A DNA stretch of 41,298 nucleotides from contig PAHY01000012.1 in the NCBI GenBank assembly GCA_002705055.1, positions 1-41,298 on the forward strand, read 5' to 3'. The stretch comes from Planctomycetota bacterium (GTDB lineage Bacteria; Planctomycetota; UBA1135). This document shows, piece by piece, positions 8,490 through 15,307 of this stretch. How positions within the stretch are numbered: position 1 is the first letter of the stretch; every line of letters starts with the position of its first letter. The translations under genes and the position numbers were made by a program. The notes under the pieces are model-generated. The model did not search any database. It saw only the letters and a program-made list of their open reading frames with translations, and was not told the origin of the DNA.

Positions 8490-9799
8490 CGCAAGTCCTT
8501 GCGCCAGGCCCAGCAGGCGAGGCGCAAGCGAGCTGCGAGCGCGGCTTTGGTTTCGATCAGGTCGTGCTCTTCGCCGGGGTCGATGCTGAGGTCGAAGAGC
8601 TGCTCTTCGCGGCCGTCGTTGCAGACCAGCTTGTAGGGCCAGTCGACCCAGGCGTAGCGGCGGTTGCTGCGGAAGCCGACCGGGCGGGGGCGGGTCCAGA
8701 GGCCGCCGGTGATCAGCGGCAGCAGCGAGACGCCGTCGAAGTCGACCTCGGGCGGCGATGCGCCGAGCGCGTCGATGATGGTGGGGAAGTAGTCGCTGGT
8801 CACGGCGACCGCGTCGACTCGCTTGCCCGCGGGCACGCGCTGGGGCCAGGTCACGAAGGCCGGCACGCGGATGCCGCCTTCATAGAGAGTGCGCTTGCGC
8901 CCGCGGAAGGGCGCAGCGGAGCCCAGCGTGTGGCCGGCAAACGCGGCTGCCGGCGCGGTGTCGTCATCGCCCTTCACCCGCTCGGGACCGTTGTCGCTGC
9001 AGTACCAGAGCAGGGTCTCGTCCCGCACGCCCAGGCGCCCGAGGCTGTCCCACAGTCGCCCCATCTCGCGATCGACCCCGGCCATCGCGCCGAGGTATTT
9101 GCTCGACGGCTGCCCCCGATACGGGGCCTCCAGTTCTTCGGTCGTCACGAGCGGGAGATGGGGCGTATGAAACCAGATCACGGCGAAGAAGGGGCGCCCC
9201 TCCGCGACCGCCTGCTCGATGAAAGGCAGCGCGCGATCCATGATGATCCGGGAGTCATCGCCATCGAGGTTCTCGGTCGCGACCTGCCCCGGCCCGGTCC
9301 AGAACACAGTGCCGTAGGGTTCCTTGGTTCCCGGCTTCCACTGCGGGTCGGCCGTCGGCACCTTGGACTCGGTGGAAAAGCAGACGTCGAAACCGCGCTC
9401 CCAGGGCGGCGCGTAGTGGCGGTCCTGCTTAGGGCGCCCGCCGCGGTTGCCGTCTTCCTGTTCACGGGTCAGCGTGCCGAGGTGCCACTTGCCGAAATGG
9501 CCCGTGGTGTAGCCGCGCGCGCCCAGCCAGCTCGCCAGGTGAATCGTGTCCGCCGGCAGATGCCCGGTATTGGCATGGGTGATTCCCAGCCGATCGGGGT
9601 GCAGGCCGGTCAGGCAGCTGGCCCGCGTCGGCGAGCAGACCGGCGCGGCGGCGTAGAAGGTCTCGAGCACCATGCCCGCGGCCGCGATCTCATCGAGCCT
9701 CGGCGTCTGCAGCACGGGGTGGCCCTGAAAGCCCGCGTCGGCATATCCCTGGTCATCGGTCATGCACAGGATGATGTTCTGCAGCAGGGCGAGCAGCAT
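8486..9799 (-). CDS. type I sulfatase
   Basis: A 437-residue arylsulfatase-family hydrolase. The formylglycine site is CSPTRAS (Cys55). Metal and sulfate ligands are visible as TDDQGY, GKWHLG, WFHTPHLP, CSDNGPE and the Lys of GRKRTLYEGG. The start at 9799 is chosen because its ATG overlaps the stop of the K+ channel gene (TGATG) and the first beta strand (NIILCMTDDQGY) begins only seven residues later. That leaves MLLALLQ, too short for a normal signal peptide, while the two other sulfatases here have full leaders. The enzyme may therefore be cytoplasmic, or the leader may have been lost. No formylglycine-generating enzyme gene is in the window. Substrate unknown. Confidence 0.93.
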   Translation of the reverse strand: MLLALLQNIILCMTDDQGYADAGFQGHPVLQTPRLDEIAAAGMVLETFYAAAPVCSPTRASCLTGLHPDRLGITHANTGHLPADTIHLASWLGARGYTTGHFGKWHLGTLTREQEDGNRGGRPKQDRHYAPPWERGFDVCFSTESKVPTADPQWKPGTKEPYGTVFWTGPGQVATENLDGDDSRIIMDRALPFIEQAVAEGRPFFAVIWFHTPHLPLVTTEELEAPYRGQPSSKYLGAMAGVDREMGRLWDSLGRLGVRDETLLWYCSDNGPERVKGDDDTAPAAAFAGHTLGSAAPFRGRKRTLYEGGIRVPAFVTWPQRVPAGKRVDAVAVTSDYFPTIIDALGASPPEVDFDGVSLLPLITGGLWTRPRPVGFRSNRRYAWVDWPYKLVCNDGREEQLFDLSIDPGEEHDLIETKAALAARLRLACWAWRKDLR

Positions 9800-10467
9800 C
9801 AGGACTCTCGTGGCTGGCGTCCCATGCGCATCATGAAGTCCGCGAAGATGCCGGCGATGACGCCAAATACGCCGATGCCGACGAACATCAGCATCACCGC
9901 GCATACGCGCCCGCCCGTGGTCACGGGATAGAGGTCGCCGTAGCCGACCGTGGACATGGTGACGACCGACCACCACAGCGCGTCGCCGGCGGTGGTGATG
10001 GTGGCCTTGGGATGCTGGGACTCGAAGGCCAGCACCAGGATCGTCAGTACGACCAGCGCGCAGGCAATGGTGCCGCCGGCGATCGAGTAGGTGGCTTCGC
10101 GCGGGTTGTCGCGGAACATGCGGCGCAGCGAAGCCGCCGCGATCAGCAGGCGGTAGACCCGAATCACCCGGAAGATCCGCGCGAAGCGCAGCGACTCGAC
10201 CGCCGGCACCGCGCTGAGCAGATCGAAGATGCCCCAGGGCAGCATGTAGCGACGCTTGTCCTCGGCATCGCGAAAGCGGCGAACGAACAGGGCGAAGAAG
10301 TAGATGCAGAAGCCCCAGTCGTAGAAGCCGATCAAGCGACGCACCTCCGAGTTCGCTTCCAGCGACCACGCGTAGCCGATCAGCGCGACCGAAACGAGAC
10401 CGAGCAGAGCCTCGACTCCTTGGCCGATGCCAGAGCGCTGCGGTGCCGGGGTGGGGGTGTCGCTCAC
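9799..10467 (-). CDS. voltage-gated-type potassium channel (Ion_trans family)
   Basis: A 222-residue inner-membrane channel subunit. The selectivity filter is TVGYGD (residues 173-178), after a pore helix GDALWWSVVTMS. Upstream are four hydrophobic segments; the fourth is an S4-type helix with arginine at every third position (Arg94, 97, 100, 103, 106). A final helix follows the pore, giving the standard six-segment layout in a compact form. Four subunits would form the pore. Translation probably starts at GTG 10467, supported by TAAACT six bases upstream and no Shine-Dalgarno. The downstream sulfatase start overlaps this stop, so the two are co-translated; a functional link is not obvious. 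Confidence 0.93.
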   Translation of the reverse strand: MSDTPTPAPQRSGIGQGVEALLGLVSVALIGYAWSLEANSEVRRLIGFYDWGFCIYFFALFVRRFRDAEDKRRYMLPWGIFDLLSAVPAVESLRFARIFRVIRVYRLLIAAASLRRMFRDNPREATYSIAGGTIACALVVLTILVLAFESQHPKATITTAGDALWWSVVTMSTVGYGDLYPVTTGGRVCAVMLMFVGIGVFGVIAGIFADFMMRMGRQPRES

Positions 10468-10473
10468 GCTCGC

Positions 10474-10479
10474 AGTTTA
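10474..10479 (-). promoter_or_regulatory. -10-like hexamer TAAACT before the K+ channel gene
   Basis: On the minus strand TAAACT lies exactly six bases before the GTG start at 10467, the commonest spacing in this window's leaderless-type set. No Shine-Dalgarno and no clear -35 are seen. Confidence 0.45.
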
Positions 10480-10582
10480 GTCGTGTCGTACTTCGGCGGG
10501 TTGTTGGTCTATATGATCCGCCGGCTCTGAGTGTCGTGAAGAAATTCAGTCAGGATCGCAAGAGGCCTCGCTACTTGGACAT

Positions 10583-11815
10583 GTGCTTGTAGTTCTCAAA
10601 CTATGTGTCTTGTTATTCGCTGCGCAAGAAAGTCCCGATCTTGATTCTTGGGATCTGCCGCAAAGTGTGGATCTTTCGAGCAGTGTGAATGCTGCGATTG
10701 GGGCACCTCGTGATCAAGGAGTCCGGCTGTCATGTACGAGCTTCGCAATCGTTGCGGTTGCGGGTTACGAGGCGCACCTTGAGGCAGGTAGAGGCAAGAG
10801 GGTGTTCTCGGAGGAATACCTCCTTTGGGCGGCTCGGGAGATCGAGACCTCATCAAACGACGCGCTTGCATTCTTCCAGGCGACAGCCGCTCTCGACCAG
10901 CTGGGCCTGGTGAAAGCCAAAGACTTTGGGTACGAGCTTGACGCCTATTCTCATCGGACAATGACGAAGAAGGTGCTGCGGAAGTCCGAGGAATGGCGCG
11001 CAAGGTGGACCGAAATCTGGGTGCGTCGTTTTGATGACGAGTCGAGTCCAACTGACAGTGAGTTGTACTCACTATGCAAGGAGATTAGCCAGGGACATCC
11101 AGTGGCAGTCGGGATGTTTTGGCCTCTTGACGATCGGATTTCAGACATCATGGAAGTCATCCCGCGAGAAGAGGTGTTTGGGGGTCACACAGTCGTTGTC
11201 GTTGGGTACTGCAGAGATGAGGCCTTTCCCGGGGGAGGGTACTTTCAGTTCAGGAATTCTCGCGGGGATGAGTGGGGAGAGGGCGGGTATGGAAGGATCT
11301 CATTTGCCTATGCGAAGGAGTACTTCAACGATATGGTCGGCCTGAGGTGTTGGCCAAAAGGCCACTGGGAGCCGAAGTATGTATTCGAGGCGGAGGACCT
11401 TCGCCCGGTAACTAGTACGACTTCAGAAGACGTTGCTTCAGATGCGAAGATTGTTCATGCAGCAAACTTGTGGCGAGGCATTTGGAGTGGCGATAGCTAC
11501 ATGCATCTTCCATTGCGTGAGTCAGGAGCGTCTGCTGTCTATGCGTTTGATCTGCCGAGAAGTGGAGACTATCGACTTGGAGTGTTCGCGACAGCCGCGA
11601 GGGACTACGGCGTGATTCAGATTGAATTGAATGGGGAGCCAGTTACGGAGGTGGACTTGTATAGTTCGGGAACGTCTCCATCAGGAAGAATTGCGGTTGA
11701 CTCAAATACGCTTGATAAGGGCGAGAATACGATCACGCTTCGCGTGGTTAGAAAACACCCGAAATCCGAAGGGTATGGAATCGGGCTTGACCGCATCGAA
11801 CTTGTCGTGGACTGA
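10583..11815 (+). CDS. papain-like (C1) cysteine protease with C-terminal beta-sandwich, low GC
   Basis: A 410-residue exported protein. A hydrophobic leader (MLVVLKLCVLLFAAQ) precedes a papain-fold domain: oxyanion Gln45 and nucleophile Cys51 in RDQGVRLSCTSFA, His202 in FGGHTVVVVGY and Asn225 in FQFRNSRGDEWGEGGYG. All catalytic positions are present. Residues of about 270-410 (YVFEAEDLRP to the end) look like a CBM35-type or similar carbohydrate-binding beta-sandwich. The start is GTG. Base composition is unlike the neighbours: two 60-base lines counted by hand gave 48% and 50% GC, against 70% in a line of the S9 gene. Codon choice is correspondingly AT-tolerant. This suggests recent horizontal acquisition. 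It ends seven bases before the convergent sulfatase gene. Confidence 0.88.
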   Translation: MLVVLKLCVLLFAAQESPDLDSWDLPQSVDLSSSVNAAIGAPRDQGVRLSCTSFAIVAVAGYEAHLEAGRGKRVFSEEYLLWAAREIETSSNDALAFFQATAALDQLGLVKAKDFGYELDAYSHRTMTKKVLRKSEEWRARWTEIWVRRFDDESSPTDSELYSLCKEISQGHPVAVGMFWPLDDRISDIMEVIPREEVFGGHTVVVVGYCRDEAFPGGGYFQFRNSRGDEWGEGGYGRISFAYAKEYFNDMVGLRCWPKGHWEPKYVFEAEDLRPVTSTTSEDVASDAKIVHAANLWRGIWSGDSYMHLPLRESGASAVYAFDLPRSGDYRLGVFATAARDYGVIQIELNGEPVTEVDLYSSGTSPSGRIAVDSNTLDKGENTITLRVVRKHPKSEGYGIGLDRIELVVD

Positions 11816-11822
11816 TAGATAG

Positions 11823-13169
11823 TCAGTTCGCGCCGCGCAGGTGCGCCGGCTCCGGGGGCATCGCATCGAGGGCGGCCTGCAGGCGGGGGAGAGCCTGCGC
11901 GGCCTCGGCGCGCAGCGCGTGAAGCTCGAGAGGCTGAGCCTCCATCGGATCGGCGAGATAGTCGTAGAAGCGGCCGTCGTCGTAGAGCTTGAAGCGTCCG
12001 TCCAGCGCGAGGCGGACGCGGGGATTGCGCTCGCTTCCCGGCGGCCGCGGGTTGGAGTAGATCGTCAGGACCTCGCGCATTTGCCCTGGTCTGCCCTGCA
12101 GCGCGGGCAGAAAGCTGATGCCGTCGAGGTTCTCCGGATGAGGAGGCGCGACGTCCAGGAGCTCGGCGAAGGTCGCGTAGAAATCGGCGAAGCCGATCAG
12201 GTCTGCGTTGCTCGAGCCAGGGGCAATCCGGCCAGGCCAGGAAGCGATCAGCGGAACGTGGATGCCGGCCTCGGTGGAGCGAGTCTTGGCCCCGATAACC
12301 TCCTCGCCGCGGAAGCGGGACACGATGCCGCGCTCGGTGCCGTTGTCCGTGGTGAACAGGATCAGGGTGTTTTCGCTGAGGCCGAGCGCGTCCAGCTCAT
12401 CCTCAACCCGGCCGACCAGCAGGTCGACGTAATGCACCATGTCCGCAAAGCGTTCCTGCCTGGATTGCCGACCGGGCGGGGAGAGCGGTGTCTTCTCAAA
12501 CGGGCTATGAGGCAGCGCCATGGGGAAGTAGGCGAGGAAAGGGCGATCCCGATACCGCTGCATGAAGTCGAGCAGCGCGGCGCAGTAGAGGTCGGGTCCG
12601 TAGGCGCCTTGGACCTCGCGCAGCAGCACCCCATTGTGTTCATAGCTTGGCTCGGCGTAGCGCGATCCCAGCGCCTCGACCTGCCACAGGCACCACTCGT
12701 CGAAGCCGGCATCGCGCGGGTGCGTGCCGGTGCCGCGGACTTCCTCGGGGTAGTGCTCGGCGCCGAGCAGCTGCCACTTGCCGAAGACGCCGGTGACGTA
12801 GCCGGCCTGCTGAGCCAGATGGCCAAAGGTAGGCTCGCCGGGACTCAGGATGGAGAACTGAGTGTAGTTCCGCAGGTTGCCGCGCCCGGTCATCAGCTTG
12901 ATGCGGCTGGGCGTGCAGAGGGTCTGCGAGTAGACGCGCTCGAACTGCATGCCGCCCGCCGCGAGTCGATCCAGGCGCGGCGTGGAGTACGACTCGCCGC
13001 CGTAGCTGGTGAACGCTTCCAGCCCGAGATCGTCCGCCATGATCAGCACGATGTTTGGCCGCGGCTGCTCGGCCGTGCGCGCCGGAGCCGGGCGGTCGAT
13101 CTCCGGGTAGGGGATGCGCGGACCTGCGCAGGCGAGGGCGCAGAGGGGGAGGAGCAGCAGCAGCCGCAT
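11823..13169 (-). CDS. type I sulfatase, possible lipoprotein
   Basis: A 448-residue sulfatase. The leader MRLLLLLPLCALACAGP ends in an imperfect lipobox (ALAC, Cys14), so membrane anchoring is possible. The formylglycine site is CTPSRIKLMTG (Cys85). Metal ligands appear in LIMADDLGL and TTDNGTE. The motif that usually reads GKWHLG is GKWQLLG here, so the histidine that normally contacts the sulfate group is replaced by glutamine; this occurs in some sulfatase subfamilies and may mark a different substrate. The start is supported by TAGGCT six bases upstream. It lies 18 bases after the two-TM protein gene on the same strand. Substrate unknown. Confidence 0.93.
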   Translation of the reverse strand: MRLLLLLPLCALACAGPRIPYPEIDRPAPARTAEQPRPNIVLIMADDLGLEAFTSYGGESYSTPRLDRLAAGGMQFERVYSQTLCTPSRIKLMTGRGNLRNYTQFSILSPGEPTFGHLAQQAGYVTGVFGKWQLLGAEHYPEEVRGTGTHPRDAGFDEWCLWQVEALGSRYAEPSYEHNGVLLREVQGAYGPDLYCAALLDFMQRYRDRPFLAYFPMALPHSPFEKTPLSPPGRQSRQERFADMVHYVDLLVGRVEDELDALGLSENTLILFTTDNGTERGIVSRFRGEEVIGAKTRSTEAGIHVPLIASWPGRIAPGSSNADLIGFADFYATFAELLDVAPPHPENLDGISFLPALQGRPGQMREVLTIYSNPRPPGSERNPRVRLALDGRFKLYDDGRFYDYLADPMEAQPLELHALRAEAAQALPRLQAALDAMPPEPAHLRGAN

Positions 13170-13175
13170 GCTCCG

Positions 13176-13181
13176 AGCCTA
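13176..13181 (-). promoter_or_regulatory. -10-like hexamer TAGGCT before the second sulfatase gene
   Basis: On the minus strand TAGGCT lies six bases before the ATG at 13169, in the 18-base gap after the upstream gene and overlapping no coding sequence. No Shine-Dalgarno. It suggests an own, leaderless transcript despite the operon-like position. Confidence 0.45.
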
Positions 13182-13187
13182 GCGGTG

Positions 13188-13781
13188 CTACTCGCGGTAG
13201 GGGTCGGCGTCGGTGCGCAGGCGTTGCGACTCGTCGACCTGCAGAACCTCTTCCAGGAAGTGCCGCAGGACCAGAGTCTGCGGCGCAGCCAGCTTCTGGC
13301 CGGCGCGCGCGACCCACCAGACGCCGACCATGCTCAGCATGAGCGCGCCGGCGATCCAGAAGGACCATGCGTAGTCGCCGAGAAACTTCTGCACCACCCC
13401 GAGCGTGAGCGTGAAGAGCAGGCCGGTGATGATCGAGACGTAGCAGAACGCGATCGCCGTCCACACCGCGGGCTCGGGCCCGATCAGGCCGTGCACGATG
13501 CTGCCGCCCTCGACTTCGGGATCCTCCTCGATCTGCAGGCCCAGCGCTGGCGACCACAGATGCTTGTCCGCTTCCAGAACGCGCAGATCGACGACCCGCT
13601 GCTGGGCGGCGATGTAGCCACGGCAGGGTGTCCCTTCCTGGCCGAGACGCAGTTCGACCCGGCGGACCACCTCGTCCGGATCGATGGGAATGTGCCACGC
13701 GAAGCGCGGCCGCAGGCGCGGTTGACTCAAGGCGGGGGGAGGATTGGCTCGGGTGGCGGGCCAGCCTGAGTCTAGCGTCAA
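13188..13781 (-). CDS. conserved two-TM membrane protein of unknown function
   Basis: A 197-residue protein starting at TTG. The start overlaps the symporter stop as TTGA, so translational coupling is likely. The first half is soluble and contains HLWSPALGLQIEE followed by a glycine-rich turn and HGLIGPEPAVWT; from memory these resemble a widespread uncharacterised family in Bacteroidota and Planctomycetota. Two transmembrane helices follow (about residues 108-130 and 138-158), then a short charged tail. No catalytic motif is visible. Linkage to the symporter suggests a membrane role with it, but this is only context. Confidence 0.8.
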   Translation of the reverse strand: MTLDSGWPATRANPPPALSQPRLRPRFAWHIPIDPDEVVRRVELRLGQEGTPCRGYIAAQQRVVDLRVLEADKHLWSPALGLQIEEDPEVEGGSIVHGLIGPEPAVWTAIAFCYVSIITGLLFTLTLGVVQKFLGDYAWSFWIAGALMLSMVGVWWVARAGQKLAAPQTLVLRHFLEEVLQVDESQRLRTDADPYRE

Positions 13782-15160
13782 TTCGACTCAGCAGGACTCC
13801 GACGGCCGATCATCAGGCTGAAGCCGATGTAGGCCATGAGGCTGATCGGCAACCCAGAGAGGATCGGGTCGCGGTCCCAGCCGGCTGGCAGACGAGCGAG
13901 AAGCGCGTCGGGGAACAGCACGAGCAGCAGGGCCCATCCGCCTCCGAGGACAATCGAAGCGACCGCTCCTGCAGACCGCCCGCGTTTCCACAGGATGCCG
14001 CCAAGCGTGGGGATGAAGAGGCCGCAAACCAGCACCTGATAGGCGCCCAGAATGGCTCCCAGCACGCTCTCGGAGACGAGCGCAATGCTGAGCGATACCG
14101 CGCCGATCAGCAGCGTGAGCACTCGGCTGAGCTGGAGCTGCCGCCGCTCGGACAGGCGGCGTGTCGCGGGGACATCATGCGTGGCATGACCGACAGCTGC
14201 GAGGAGGCAGCTGTCCGCCGTGGACATCACGGCACTGAAGAAACTGGCCAGGACGAGACCCGTGACGCCGACTGGAAGGTTGTCGGCGAGCATCCGCGGC
14301 ATCGCAGCTTCTCCGTCCATCTCGGGGTACAGGGAACGCGCGCACATCCCAAGCACGGTGCCGAGGATCGCGATGGTGGGCCACTCGAGGATGCCCGCGA
14401 CAAACCAGGCGCGTCGCGCGGTGCGGACGTCGCGCGCCGCGCAGATCCTCTGGTACAGGGTCATCGCCACAAACCAGATCGGCGTGATCGTCAGCAGCCA
14501 AGACACGACGGTCCACGGCTCTGCGCGGAAGACGTGGAGGGGGTCCAGGTGGCTCGCGGGCAGCGTCGCTTCCAGACCTTCCCAACCTCCCACCGCATCC
14601 CACGCGGCCGGGACACCGAACAGAAGCAAGCCGCCCAGCAGCACGACCCACTGCACGGAGTCGGTGTAGACCACGGCCTCGAGGCCGCCCATGGCGGTGT
14701 AACCGATCACGATCAGGCCCATGATCAGCGCAGCCTGCAGCTCGGGGATCTGAGGAAACGCGCCATGAACCAGCTTGGCGCCTGCCAGGACCTGCGCGCC
14801 GGTGAACCCGGCGTAGCCAATGCCCGAAACCAGCGCGGCCATGCCTCGCGTCTTCGCGCCGTAGCGGTGCTGCAGGAAGTCTGGAAAGCTGCGCCAGCGG
14901 TGGAGATCTGCGGGCGGCTTGATGCGGGGAATCAGAATGACGGCGGCGAGCCAGGCTCCGAGCAGGCCGGTGAAGAGCATCCAACTGCCGCTCAGGCCGA
15001 TCGCAAACCCAAGGCCGCCCAACCCGACAGTAAATCCTCCGCCGACATCCGTCGCGACCACCGACAGCCCCAAGTGGCCCGCCCCGATCTTGCGATTGCC
15101 GACGAGGTACTCGTCGACATCGGTCTGGCGGCGCAGGAAGTACGCACCGACCGCGAGCAC
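13778..15160 (-). CDS. SSS-family sodium:solute symporter
   Basis: At least 460 residues and about a dozen hydrophobic helices, with the SSS hallmarks YLVGNRKIG near the N-terminus, SVVATDVGGGF in TM1 and SFFSAVMSTADSCLLAAVGH in the TM8 region, where Na2-site residues normally lie. It imports a small solute with sodium; the solute cannot be told from sequence. GTG at 15160 is the only standard start, but it cuts into the first helix. The frame stays open upstream and adds LDLIVLAGYFLAV, the usual SSS beginning, starting at an ATA at 15205. That ATA has GGGAGG seven bases upstream, so the real start is probably there, either as a rare ATA start or as a mutated ATG. It heads a coupled unit with the two-TM protein. 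Confidence 0.9.
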   Translation of the reverse strand: MLAVGAYFLRRQTDVDEYLVGNRKIGAGHLGLSVVATDVGGGFTVGLGGLGFAIGLSGSWMLFTGLLGAWLAAVILIPRIKPPADLHRWRSFPDFLQHRYGAKTRGMAALVSGIGYAGFTGAQVLAGAKLVHGAFPQIPELQAALIMGLIVIGYTAMGGLEAVVYTDSVQWVVLLGGLLLFGVPAAWDAVGGWEGLEATLPASHLDPLHVFRAEPWTVVSWLLTITPIWFVAMTLYQRICAARDVRTARRAWFVAGILEWPTIAILGTVLGMCARSLYPEMDGEAAMPRMLADNLPVGVTGLVLASFFSAVMSTADSCLLAAVGHATHDVPATRRLSERRQLQLSRVLTLLIGAVSLSIALVSESVLGAILGAYQVLVCGLFIPTLGGILWKRGRSAGAVASIVLGGGWALLLVLFPDALLARLPAGWDRDPILSGLPISLMAYIGFSLMIGRRSPAESN

Positions 15161-15212
15161 GGCCAGAAAGTAGCCGGCAAGGACGATCAGGTCGAGGGTC
15201 TCTATGAGGAGA

Positions 15213-15218
15213 CCTCCC
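15213..15218 (-). promoter_or_regulatory. strong Shine-Dalgarno before a non-standard ATA start
   Basis: GGGAGG on the minus strand, seven bases before the ATA at 15205 in the symporter frame. It is the best Shine-Dalgarno I noticed in the window and indicates initiation at 15205 rather than at GTG 15160. Confidence 0.5.
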
Positions 15219-15241
15219 GATGAAGATCATGCGGAGCTCTT

Positions 15242-15254
15242 TGCCTGAAAGGCA
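15242..15254. other. short hairpin in the gap between the esterase fusion and the symporter
   Basis: TGCCT-GAA-AGGCA forms a five-pair stem with a three-base loop. No T-run follows on either strand, so it is not a convincing terminator. The 100-base gap also holds TAGGAT (minus strand, 15269-15274), a possible -10 for the symporter transcript. Confidence 0.25.
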
Positions 15255-15307
15255 TCGAAGCCCGCGATCCTAACAAAGGAGCGCTAAGCCCCAGAAAGTC
15301 TTCGCGC

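Noticed and set aside
8012-9931. 639-codon plus-strand frame across the S9 and sulfatase genes
   Set aside because: Crosses the convergent junction of two well-supported genes; composition is that of a shadow frame.
10492-10530. CGGCGG...CCGCCG pairing upstream of the papain-like gene
   Set aside because: The loop is over 20 bases and the repeats are trivial in a GC-rich genome.
11811-11827. ACTGA...TCAGT inverted repeat at a convergent junction
   Set aside because: Only five pairs, no T-run on either strand; too weak to call a terminator.
11841-13769. 642-codon plus-strand frame
   Set aside because: Antisense to the second sulfatase and two-TM protein genes, both well supported; its sequence looks like a typical high-GC shadow.
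13628-15223. 531-codon plus-strand frame antisense to the symporter
   Set aside because: Gln/Arg/His-rich shadow with no membrane helices or motifs.
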